Part shown: positions 49,761 through 59,799 of the stretch, piece after piece
How positions within the stretch are numbered: position 1 is the first letter of the stretch
Layout: each line of letters opens with the position of its first letter
Assembly (NCBI GenBank): GCA_001510575.1
Contig: LNGK01000004.1
Coordinates: forward strand, 458,748 to 522,747
Direction: 5' to 3'
From: Knoxdaviesia capensis
Lineage: Eukaryota; Ascomycota; Sordariomycetes; Microascales; Gondwanamycetaceae
Length of the DNA: 64,000 bases
Translations under genes and position numbers: made by a program
Notes under the pieces: model-generated
What the model was told of the DNA's origin: nothing
What the model saw: the letters and a program-made list of their open reading frames with translations, nothing else
The model's database searches: none

Positions 49761-52091
49761 ATGGCCGGTTTGCTTCCACCCATCTCATTCAGTAACCGAG
49801 ACAACTCTTTCCAGATTCCTTCCCTCCAGCAACAGGCCTTCCCGTCTTCTCGCCAAGTCACCACTGAAGCATCCGCCTCAACTCTTCCTCCCGCTACCTC
49901 TGAGTTCGACTTCGACTTCGATCTCGATCTCGATCTCGACCCCATCACTTCCGCGGCCACCGCCTTTGCGAGTACCCCTCCGAGCTTGACCCCGTCGCCT
50001 CTGATCTCCTCCTCCGCCGCCGCCGCCGCCCACTCGCCGTCCTCATTCTCCCAGTCCCACTACCGACCGGCTTCGACTGCCGCATCGTTCCCGAACGCTT
50101 CCGCGTACACATCGGGCCAGATGCAAAGCGATTCCTGGATGCTGAGCGACCTCGCTGCTTCCCAGATGTCGACCGGAAGAATCTCCCACCACCAGCGTGC
50201 CTCGTCTCTCTCTTCGATGGGCTCTGCCGGCCCCGCCTCCCCGTACAACAACAACACATCGAATCCCCACGTTACCGTGGCGGACCCCAGCAACGATGTA
50301 TTCTACGACATGCACGGTACTACCCAGGAGCCTTCCTGGAACTACGACCCCATCCACAACAAACCTGTCATGGGCGGTCAGGATAAGCTCTTCGGTGCCA
50401 GAGCCTCCAACGTCTATCCCCTCTCCATTCCTGATATGAGTTATACGTCCACTCCCACCGGCGGTATTGGCTCTGTCTCTGTCTCCCAGGCCCCCAGAGA
50501 CCGCGCTGCAGTGGCAATGGACTTTGCTCCCGCCACCTCGAGGTCGTATCCTGGCTCGGTGGCGAGTTCTACCATTGGCGGAGACTCTCCGGCCACGCCC
50601 TCTCTCCCTGAACCAGATGATGACCGCAAGAGACGAGCTGGTATGTGCACCCCCTTTTACCTGGTCACTAATAATAATAATAATATTCTTGATGACGAAC
50701 CCACCCGACACCCCTTCTCCCGTCTACTTAATACTGTGCATGCCGCCTCTGGTGGCTGCTCCCTGGCATGTGGACCCTCTTCCCCATCATATACTAACAC
50801 TCTGTCCTCTTCCTCTCCCAATCTAGCTGCTCTCGGCCACGGGTTTCCCAGGAACGCCATGGCGGAAGTTTACGGCTCCGACGATGTTTATAACACCTCG
50901 CACCCTCAATTCGCCGTGACCTCGGCCCCTCCCATGCCGGGGCAGATGCCCGTGTCACCATCCAACGACGTGTTCACTCAGCGCCTGCGTGCTGCCAATC
51001 AGCATCTGCGCGTTTCGAGGTCCCCCGTCTCTACCTCCAGAGACCGTTCTCCCTATCGCCAGGGCTCGCCTCTCACCCAGGTGTCTAACCACGACTTCGG
51101 TGCTGCTTCCGCCCTCCAGTTCCAATCTGCCCATCGTCTTCGAGAGCATGCTAAGGTCCAAGATGACGCGCGTCACTACGAGCGTCATGTGACAGGCTCT
51201 CGTATGGGCCCCGACGATACTCCCAGAACCATCTCCCCCAAAGATTCTGTCTTGGAGTTCGGCCCTGATTCCGACGCCGACGCCGACTTCCCTCTATTCC
51301 CCAACCAGCATGTCAACGACTTTGACGTCCCTGGCTACCGCCATCCCCAGTTTTCCAACGGTGCCAGCCAATATCACGTCAACTCTCACCCGAACCCCAT
51401 GCCTTACCTGTCGTCGCCACACTATCCCACAAATGGCATTCACCAACCCCAGCATCATCAACAACAACAGCAACAACAACCTCAGACTACCTTCTCTCAA
51501 CAGTACCCGTATGCGCCCCGCCCGCGTTCCGGTCATGAGGATATGTCACCGCATTCTCAGTCGGTGATGTCAGACACGCCCGCTCCAATGCTTGCCCAAA
51601 AGCATGGGGATCTCGGCCTTCAGGGTGGAACTTACTCGTGCACCTATCACGGGTGCAGTCTTCGTTTCGACACACCTGCGCTCCTACAACGCCACAAGCG
51701 TGAAGGTCATCGCCAAGCTCATGGCCTAAATGGTGTTCGTCGTGGTGCTCCCAGCGCCAGTGTTGTTACTGCTGCTGCTGCTGCTGCCGCCGCATCCCTT
51801 GTTGGTCCCGATGGTCTCCCGGCTAGTCTTATCAACACCCAGAACGGTCCTCACAAATGCGAACGCATCAACCCCAGTACTGGCAAGCCCTGCAACACGG
51901 TGTTTTCTCGGCCCTACGATCTCACCCGCCATGAAGATACTATTCATAACGCACGCAAACAAAAGGTGCGGTGCGATCTGTGTACTGAGGAGAAGACCTT
52001 CAGTCGCGCCGACGCGCTTACCCGCCACTACAGAGTCTGCCACCCCGATGTCGAGCTGCCTGGCAAGCACCGGAGACGAGCGCACGCTTAA
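49761..52091 (+). CDS. C2H2 zinc-finger transcription factor, tentatively Rpn4-like
   Basis: A probable nuclear transcription factor. The unspliced frame is 776 residues; removing a likely intron at 50641-50826 (donor GTATGT, CTAAC branch, acceptor CTAG) gives 714 and joins KRRA to ALGHG in frame. The start ATGGCCGG is the first in this frame. The N-terminal part has an alternating acidic/hydrophobic segment (residues about 48-60, repeated FD and LD pairs), a plausible activation element, and a long disordered Ser/Pro/Ala region. A poly-Gln stretch and poly-Ala run precede or interrupt the fingers. Three C-terminal fingers (unspliced numbering) start at C627 (C-x4-C-x12-H-x4-H), C700 (C-x10-C-x12-H-x4-H, with FSRPYDLTRH) and C738 (C-x2-C-x14-H-x4-H). 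The last two spacings and FSRPYDL are what I recall from Rpn4-type regulators of proteasome genes; this assignment is from memory and tentative. The gene is convergent with AROM. Confidence 0.9.
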   Translation: MAGLLPPISFSNRDNSFQIPSLQQQAFPSSRQVTTEASASTLPPATSEFDFDFDLDLDLDPITSAATAFASTPPSLTPSPLISSSAAAAAHSPSSFSQSHYRPASTAASFPNASAYTSGQMQSDSWMLSDLAASQMSTGRISHHQRASSLSSMGSAGPASPYNNNTSNPHVTVADPSNDVFYDMHGTTQEPSWNYDPIHNKPVMGGQDKLFGARASNVYPLSIPDMSYTSTPTGGIGSVSVSQAPRDRAAVAMDFAPATSRSYPGSVASSTIGGDSPATPSLPEPDDDRKRRAGMCTPFYLVTNNNNNILDDEPTRHPFSRLLNTVHAASGGCSLACGPSSPSYTNTLSSSSPNLAALGHGFPRNAMAEVYGSDDVYNTSHPQFAVTSAPPMPGQMPVSPSNDVFTQRLRAANQHLRVSRSPVSTSRDRSPYRQGSPLTQVSNHDFGAASALQFQSAHRLREHAKVQDDARHYERHVTGSRMGPDDTPRTISPKDSVLEFGPDSDADADFPLFPNQHVNDFDVPGYRHPQFSNGASQYHVNSHPNPMPYLSSPHYPTNGIHQPQHHQQQQQQQPQTTFSQQYPYAPRPRSGHEDMSPHSQSVMSDTPAPMLAQKHGDLGLQGGTYSCTYHGCSLRFDTPALLQRHKREGHRQAHGLNGVRRGAPSASVVTAAAAAAAASLVGPDGLPASLINTQNGPHKCERINPSTGKPCNTVFSRPYDLTRHEDTIHNARKQKVRCDLCTEEKTFSRADALTRHYRVCHPDVELPGKHRRRAHA

Positions 52092-53219
52092 GACTGTCAC
52101 GTCTTTTATCCTGTTTATGCTTTTTCCTTCCCTTTTTTTCCTGCTCTTTTCTACTTTTGGGTGGGGGGGGGCACGGATTCTTCACGCATTTGCATTCGAA
52201 ACTTTATGTGTACTATACGGAGGTATAACCCTCCCGGGAGGAGGGGCGTTACTCTCTTGCTGTTTTAGGGCGCGAGTGTTTGCACTTTGCTCTACTATTC
52301 TTTTTCTTTTTCCAACTGAATTTGTCTTCCACTTTCCTGGTGTCGTGGCGGGGTTGAAGAGATCTTGAAGTCAAGTGGGGAAAGCACATCATAGGTTTGA
52401 CAGGGACATCGGCGCTCTTCCTGCAGGGGTCCCAGGGTTCGGATTGGATTTTTCTTATTGCATTTTTGATGTGCGAAAAAAAATTCCAATTACGAAAATG
52501 ACGTCATATGGGTTCAAAAATGATCCATTTCCGATGAACAAGCCACAATAAGCAAGCTTTCAGAGTGACGTCACAATCACTCCTCTCTGTCGTCGTTTGC
52601 CTGCACCATTTTCACCTCTTCCCTGCGTGTCCCCTTCGCATGTTTTCTTAGCTTGTGTTTTTTTTTGTCTTTGTTATAGAATTGAGCTCGACGGTCATTT
52701 TGTGGCTTACATATGATCGGTGCGAGGCTCCTTAACGCCGTTAATGCCTGTCATGTCACTTTTTGTTTGGGTTCACGGACCTGTTTTGGGAAAGACTACA
52801 TCATCAGTTTGGGTTTGGCGACTCCGATTTGATGCACTTCTTCTGCCTGTCTTGGTTTCTCTTTTCTTTTTTTCTTGTTATGGATTGTTATGATGTTAGT
52901 GATACTCTAGACTTTACTGCAAACTCAGGTGGCTTTACTTGATTAAATGGCGAAGGGGAGCAATTTTCATAGTGACAGTTTTCACGGCCAATAGAACAAT
53001 TATCAGATTCTGAAATCTTCGGGTGTAACCTTTTTCCCTATGTGGTGAAAATCAGGAACTTTGCTATATTAAAACTTTTCGTCTTCAAGAATAAAAAAAC
53101 CCATTAACTTTTCGTTTTCCTCTTGGTTTATTTTTCATCCCTGGCCAGACTGGCCTCCCTTTTTTTTTTTTCCCCCTTCGTAAGTAAGTCCCAAATGAAA
53201 AGAAAAAACACCCTTCAGC
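52092..53219. other. Convergent intergenic region, C2H2 gene / AROM
   Basis: About 1.1 kb between two converging 3' ends. It is T-rich, as expected of 3' untranslated regions, with no gene seen. Two perfect TGACGTCA palindromes lie at 52499-52506 and 52566-52573. Confidence 0.7.
52499..52573. promoter_or_regulatory. Pair of TGACGTCA (CRE/ATF-type) palindromes
   Basis: Two perfect 8-base TGACGTCA sites, 67 bases apart start to start. This is the consensus for CREB/ATF-family bZIP dimers (Atf1/AtfA type in fungi). Their position between two gene tails is unusual for a promoter element; they could serve an antisense or non-coding promoter, or be chance. Binding is not shown. Confidence 0.4.
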
Positions 53220-56200
53220 TTATTCTGGTGTCGTGGTTCCCAGCACAATACTTCTCGTATCGGAATAGAGCGGAGTGATTCCAGTCCACGTTTTAAACTG
53301 CAGGTTGATTGCCAGAGTTAGTCAGATTCTAAAGATACGAATGAACTGCCAAACCATAAGGACCTCTTACCTGGTACCAGCCTTGGGCTGCGAGCACTTC
53401 CAAACCGGGAATCGTTGTCCAGCTGCGCCCGCTGGAATGGGCCAACTGCATCAGCGGCGTTAACGCAGGCTTATAAGCCATGTCCACGAGGATATGCTTC
53501 TCGTTGGACGTGGCGGGAAGTTGCAGTAACTTGACGAGGGTCTCCTGCATGGAAACCTCAATCGGTCGATCAGCAGGAATTGTGCTGACGATGACACTTG
53601 GCGCACCGGCTTGCTTGTCAATGTCTCCGACCGACTGCAACGGAAGCAAAGGAAACTTGGGACCAAAGGAATCAAGCAGATCCTGAACTCCTTGCTCGCT
53701 ACGAGCAACCAGATAAATTGGGGAGTAGCCCAATGAATTCAACGCAAATATCGCTGCCCGACTGGTGCCTCCGGATCCAACAACGACGGCCGAGCGCTGG
53801 GAGCTAGGTGAAGACGGCAAGGCATTGGAATCTTCCGGGCTACTACCACCAGGTTCTCTAGCAGACTGGATGACCTGCACAATTCCCTGCCAATCTGTGT
53901 TATCTCCAAGAATCTTCCGGCCACCACATTTCCCAGTCCCGCTGATTGGCACCAGCGTGTTAACAGCACCGATGACTTTTGCAGACTCGGACACAACATC
54001 GATGAGATCCATGATGTCGAGCTTGAGGGGTATGGTTACTGAAGCCCCGCCAAACCCAGGAGCTCCGACAACATCGACCAATGAGCTAGCGTCGTCAGTC
54101 TCCTTCAACGCATAAGAGTGAGGCAGTCCCGTCTGCCGAAACAGGGTGTTGTGAAGAGCGGGTGAACGCGAAGACGAAATCGGTTTACCGAAGAGATAAA
54201 ATTCCAGGGGCTTAACATCGCCAAGCAGGCTCAACGCTGTAAGAATCTCTGCAGAAGATAGTTGCCCCGGAGCAGCCTTCATGGGCAACGCCGGATGTGA
54301 GACTGGAGTTAGGAAGCCTCCAAGAACACGGCTGAGTCTTCCCTTCTCGCCCATATTCAAAGCAATAATGGGAATGTCGTGGGATGCTGCCATACGAGTC
54401 TTGAACTTTGCCAGGTCAAAATTGTCGTTCATGTCGTGTGCCATGCCGATCAGTTTCACAATATCTCCGATTTGGATAGCCTGGCTGTAGAATGTCGTCC
54501 AAGACCCATTTCGCCACGATAGTGTCCCGCGCGGATCATGATGCGAAGCAATGATCTTTGAGCGATCCTTGAATGCGAGAACAGACTCCCGAACTGACGA
54601 TGGCAGGGCTAGTTCAACATCGATAAATTCCACTGCCAGCTTGGATGCGAGACGATAAAGGCTAAGAATAGCATCCACGTCGGCATCTGGAAACTGGCCG
54701 CCTTGAGATTTTGTTCGCACGGTGAAAACAATCGGGAGGTCTGTTTTTGACCGGAGTAAGGCGACCTGTTGCGCAACAAACAAGGGCTCAAAGCTTCTCA
54801 AAAGATCGACTCGCAACTCCACAGCATCGGATCCAACGACAACCTTGGGGATTAATCCCAAAGTTACTGGGTCGGAAAGGTCGGGAAATGTTAAAGACAC
54901 GAAGAAGCTGTTCGATTTCTGTCGAATAGCTGGAAGGGGATGCTGCATTCGAAACATCGCTGCCAAGGTTGTCCGGAAATCATTCGGCGGTTCATACCAA
55001 TTCTGGGAGTCCGACTTGTATGGACTGACGTACATGTAGTTGCTGCATTCTTCATACCAACCACACCGTCGCTCAAACACCGATCGGATGTCCTCTCCAT
55101 ATGCCGGGCGTGTTTTGTCGGCAGACAGATACTCAACGATACTGTCAATATCCCGCTGAATCAGTAAAACATGGCCACCAGACTTTTTATATGAGGCAAA
55201 AAGGTCTCTGGCTTCGGGATTTTCGACAATACCACCCCCACAAGAGAACACATATCCGGTGCCTTGATCTAACATGACGTCCCGGAGAAGTTGAAGTTCT
55301 GCCTTGCGGAAACCTTCCCAACCGAGAGTTCCTTGGATCATTTGTTTGACCGTAACGCCATTTCGTGACTCCAGTTCGCGATCCAAATCAACAAACTGCA
55401 GGCCAAGTAGGTCGGCGGCCCACTGCCCAGCCGTGGTCTTTCCAGCACCTCTCATCCCAATGATGAATACCGAACGACGAGAAAGAGACTCGGTGCGCTT
55501 CAATTCGGAAACTTCACCCGTCTCCACAATCGAGTGCTCAGAGGGAGTCTCCCCTCTACCTTCCAGTTCAACCTTGAAAGACAACGACAAGGTGTCCCAC
55601 CAGCCTGGCCAAGTCTTTCCAACACATTCCCGCTCGGTAATAAGGACGGGCTCGGAACAGGCAACCGCTAGAACACTAAAGCTCATTGCAACACGATGGT
55701 CGTCATAGCAGTAAACTCCATCAGTTCCAGGATTCAGAAGTGTGTTGAAGGGGCGGCCGGTAATTTGAATGCCATCGTCAAGCTCGCTGGTCGAGACCCC
55801 AAACTTTGCAAGTTGTTCCCCCATGGCTGCGATTCGATTGCACTCTTTCACCCGTTGGTTGGCGATCCCCACTATCGAGGTGGTTCCGCTTGAGACCGCA
55901 GCGAGAACTGATGCGGTTAGAAATGCATCAGTCATGGGCTCCATGTCGATGAGTTTCAGAGCCTTCAATGTGCCAACCTTAGGGCCCGTGACAGTGGTTG
56001 AGGTTGATGTCTGCTGCACATCGCAGCCCATGGGACGTAGAACTTCACACGCGAAGCGAGCATCGCCTTGCAATGAGCTGAAGCCAATGTTTGGAATTGT
56101 GCATGTGGTTCCAGTGATGGCAGCAAGGGCCAACGGGTATGTTGCAGAGCTGGCATCACTTTCGATAACATATTCCGCAGGATTCGCATACTTTCCCTTG

Positions 56201-58095
56201 GGAATGAAGTAAGTATCGGCCTCCGTCGTCGACTTCGTTACAGAAACTCCGAATGCTGTCATCATGGCAATCGTCATGTCGATATATGGCTGTGAAATCG
56301 GTTTGCCCCCAACAAGACGTAATGTCACCGCGGATTTGGCGTAAGGAGCAGTCATCAATATTGACGACACATATTGGGATGACACTGTGGCCGATAGTTC
56401 AATAACTCCTCCACCAAGACCTCCCGAGGCCTCGACTTGGAGGGGGAGGCTCCCCTCACGTCCCAGGTACGTGATTTTGACCCCGTTTGTTTCAAGGGCC
56501 TGTACCAGAGGGCCGATCGGTCGAACCTTCATCCTATCATTTCCCGTGAGAATTGTAGATGTCGCATCAGGCGTACGCTCACAAAGAGTTGCAACCGAGG
56601 TAAGAAATCGAGATGCCGTGCCAGCATTTCCAAGGTAAAGCGGCTGGCCACTTGCGTGGAGTCTCCCACCTTTGCCATGAATAGCCAGCGTTTCACCCGC
56701 ATCCTCCCACGTGTAAGAAGCACCGCCGAGCTGAGAGATAGCCGACAGCATAAACTCAACATCATCGGAACGCAGAAGGTTCTTGATTCTGCAAGTTCCA
56801 ATTCCCAGAGCCGCCAGCACCAGTGCTCGGTTGGACACGCTCTTGGATCCGGGCGGAGTTACAACCGCTTTAAGGCCAGACGGGACACCAGAAGTGATGT
56901 TGATGGATGGTGAGAGGACTAGCCGGATGATGTTGTCTTCCACTGCAGATGCTTGCTGCTCGTAGGTTTTGCCAATTGACGACAGCAGGACAATCTTCTT
57001 TGTGGCGCCAGCATTTTTCTTGTCGACTGCCATTTTCTCCAGTAAAACATCAATGGGGCACTGCTTGCCGGCAGTCAATTTCACCACTCTTTTGTCTGTA
57101 ATTGATGTTGGGAGGTCATAACTAGCAATGCACTTGGCCAGTCGAGCAACAGCCGCAGGCTTAAGAACGCCGAGGTATCGGGCAAGCTCCGCTTCCTTTA
57201 CCATGCCGATCGACACAGCCTCGCCATGAAGCAGTTGGGGGGTTAAAATGGCCTCGATTGCATGCCCGATAGAATGGCCAAAGTTGAGAAGATTCCGTAG
57301 GCCGCCCTCCCTCTCGTCACTGGAAACCACCTCCGCCTTAACACCGGCCGAACCGATGACAATGCGTTTCAAGATGGCCCTGATGGACCTGAGACGTCCA
57401 GGCCCTGTACTGGAGGAAGACTTGACTGCTCCAAGAATCTCGGCGGCGTTGTTCTCAAGGGCAGAAAATTCGGCTTCGTTCCATATCGCTGCAGTCTTAA
57501 TGACCTCGGCCATCCCGTTGATAAACTCGCGGACGGGAAGAGTGTCCAGAAATTGCAAGTCGATGTAGACACGCTTTGGCTGCCAGAAGGCTCCAACTAG
57601 GTTCTTGCCGACAGGAGTGTCGATGGCGGTCTTCCCGCCAATAGAAGAATCAACCATCGCGAGAAGCGATGTCGGGACTTGCACAAATCGCACCCCGCGC
57701 ATGAAGGTAGCAGCAACATACCCAATCATGTCGCCAATAACACCGCCACCAAGGGCGATGATCACGGTGTCTCTTGTGCATTGCTTCGATATCATCCAAT
57801 CCTCGATGTCGGCCTTGGTTTCTCGACTCTTGGTGGTTTCGCCGGGGGGGATTGAGTATGTTAAGAGCCGACTTGACAAGCCCTTCGAGGTCAACGCAGA
57901 CTGGAACCGCTCAACAAACCCAGGGACATAGAGGTCGTACAAATTTGTATCGGTGATGAGAACGTATGTCGATGTTACAAGATTTCTCACCAGGTCATCA
58001 ATCACGAAGGTGTTCCAGATATCATGATCGATAATGATATTCTCCTCGCCTAAGATCCGGATCTTAGTTGGGCCAGGCCCTTTGACTGATGCCAT
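53220..58095 (-). CDS. Pentafunctional AROM polypeptide (shikimate pathway)
   Basis: A cytosolic fused enzyme catalysing the five central steps from DAHP to EPSP, toward Phe, Tyr and Trp. Minus-strand exons are 58095-53371 and 53297-53220, with a 73 bp intron (donor GTAAGA, branch CTAAC, acceptor TGCAG), giving 1600 residues. Domain order: 3-dehydroquinate synthase (about 1-385; GGGVIGD near 115, SSIGGKT near 150); EPSP synthase (about 405-850; PPGSKSVSNRA near 415, LYLGNAGTASRF, DDHRVAMS); shikimate kinase (about 870-1060; P-loop GMRGAGKTT 880-888); type I dehydroquinase (about 1063-1285; catalytic H1185/H1186 region and Schiff-base K1214); shikimate dehydrogenase (about 1297-1600; SRSPALHN). 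The last exon encodes FKTWTGITPLY and the tail, which matches the family C-terminus; the unspliced frame instead ends in 13 intron-derived residues. A 5' untranslated intron is possible at 58113-58190. All five active sites look intact. Confidence 0.97.
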
Positions 58096-58206
58096 TGTTA
58101 TGGCACGACAAGCTATAAAAGTTAATGATAGGAGTTAGAATGGTAAATTAGGAAGATATAGCGAATACTTAGGTTTGAAGGTTATTTTACCTGCTGAGGT
58201 CAATTA
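58096..58206 (-). promoter_or_regulatory. AROM 5' leader with a candidate untranslated intron
   Basis: Only about 110 bases separate the AROM ATG from the first candidate end of the RIP-degraded element. Read on the minus strand, CAG/GTAAAA at 58190, CTAAC, and TTTATAG ending at 58113 form a plausible 78 bp intron in the 5' untranslated region. The ATG context is ACAATGGC. The promoter must overlap or lie inside the degraded repeat to the right. Confidence 0.4.
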
Positions 58207-59088
58207 TGTTGGATAAATTTGTTGCATCTTAATAGAGGAAGAGTCATAGCCCGATATCGGGCAAAGGAAAATGATAAAAATGAGGAGCCCTTCTTTGGCT
58301 TTATGAAAAATAGGGAATAATAAACTATTACTTCTAAAGCTAGCTATCTTACTGCTAAGAAAACGATAAAAATAAGGAACCCTACTTTAGCTTTATAAAA
58401 AATAGGGAATAATAAACTATTACTTATAAACTAGCTATCTAGCTAAGTATTCTTTACTATTTTAATAACCCTTTTTATAAAGGCCGGATATATTCTTATT
58501 CCTTTCGATATAAAGGTCCTCCCCTATTAATTTCTACGTAGAGGAAGTAAGTAGCTTTAAATTATTAGCTAAATAATAGAGCCTATATATAAGATATATA
58601 ATATAATAAATAAACCGTATATAAATATATATATAAAAAAGCTTTTAGCTTTATATTTTTATTAGAAATTAAATTTTATTAATTTTATATTATAAAAAGC
58701 TTAATATTAAATATTAATAATTATATTATATTAGTTTTATAAAGAATGTTCGAATACAGGAAAGGCGGTTAAAATAGAAGCGTAACTTTGCAGTTAATAC
58801 CATTCACAAAGGTAGGGGGTAAAAAACAAGATAAGTAGTTAATAGCTATGAAATACTATGCTAGAATAGATAGGGGGAAAGCTTCCTTCTTATCCCCTAT
58901 GGGATCTAGGCTTCCTCCTATCTAGATCCCTAATGCCTTCTAAGGCTTCCCTTCCTATACTAGGCTCTTCGTAATTCTATATTATATCTATTATTATTCC
59001 CTAGGCTATTCATCGTAGCCTTATTCTTTATTATAAACTTCCAGCTATATAAAGGATAATATAATATAAATTAATCTAATATTTAATA
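58207..59088 (-). repeat. Candidate 3' LTR of the copia element
   Basis: On the plus strand the left end reads TGTTGG at 58207, the expected inverted end of an LTR. The right end at 59088 abuts CCCCTTCTC, which on the minus strand is a purine tract GAGAAGGGG of polypurine-tract type, followed by TATTAAATATTAG (perhaps TGTT... before RIP). The interval is A/T-rich. Part of it (58740-58860) keeps CA/TG and looks less mutated, and another TGTTCG occurs at 58747, so a shorter LTR is possible. The partner LTR lies outside the window and cannot be compared. Confidence 0.35.
58266..58440. repeat. Direct duplication of about 80 bases with RIP-like differences
   Basis: Two adjacent copies (about 58266-58350 and 58360-58440) share ATAGGGAATAATAAACTATT and the bases around it. 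Most differences on the left side of copy 2 are G to A, three of them at TpG (TGAGG/TAAGG, TTTGGC/TTTAGC, TATGAA/TATAAA), which is CpA to TpA on the other strand. Confidence 0.7.
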
Positions 59089-59389
59089 CCCCTTCTCAGT
59101 CGGAACGTTATATACTAGCATTCCCGCGTACCTCTTAAATAGCACTCTTCCTAATAGCTTAGTTAGTACGTCCGCTAATTATTTAGCCGTAGGCACGTAT
59201 TATACTCTAATATTAAGTTCCTATACTCGGTTAATAGTAGAGTAAAGAGGCGTGCTAACGTGTTTTAGGTTCAGATAGTAAGTAGGTTTCGTAACGGCGG
59301 TAATAGTAGCGGTATTATCCTCCTAGAGGACGATATTCCTAATATAAAAGTTAAGCTTAGTTAGTAAATATTAAAGCTATACTAAGTAG

Positions 59390-59580
59390 TATATAGTCTC
59401 TCGTAGCGCGTAGATCTCGGCTTTAGTAGAAGAATCGGTAGTCCGCCTCTACCGTTTACTATACTAGCTAATAGGGTTATTATTAAGTATAATAACGTAG
59501 CTAGTAGTTAATTTAAATTTAGCGTCTTCGGTATTACCGTACGAGGTATCGGCCTAGGCGTTTAGTATCTAATCTTACGT
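59390..59580 (-). pseudogene. Copia RNase H remnant
   Basis: Minus-strand translation shows the copia RNase H pattern: ADTSYGNTEDAK, then TSYVIILNNN, then TTDSSTKAEIYA (the SS-T-EAE motif class), with stops at the expected Trp and Gln positions. It lies downstream of the reverse transcriptase remnant, as in Ty1/copia elements. Inactive. Confidence 0.85.
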
Positions 59581-59799
59581 TATAGGACTCCGTTAGTAAG
59601 TAATCCCCTTCTAAGCGTATCCGGTAAGGTACCGTAGTATACGCTTTAGGCCTTTAGCGTATATAATTCGTAGGTCGTAAGAGAAGCGCGCGTACTAATA
59701 TATAGCGTAGGCCACGTTAGGTCGGGTCTTTCCTATAAGGTATAAGAGCTTTCCTATTATTCGATAATATAAGCCTTAATTAGTAGGTTATATATCTTT

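Noticed and set aside
53329..53370. The C-terminal VRGPYGLAVHSYL of the uninterrupted AROM frame
   Set aside because: It is intron sequence; the spliced exon at 53297-53220 gives the expected AROM C-terminus.
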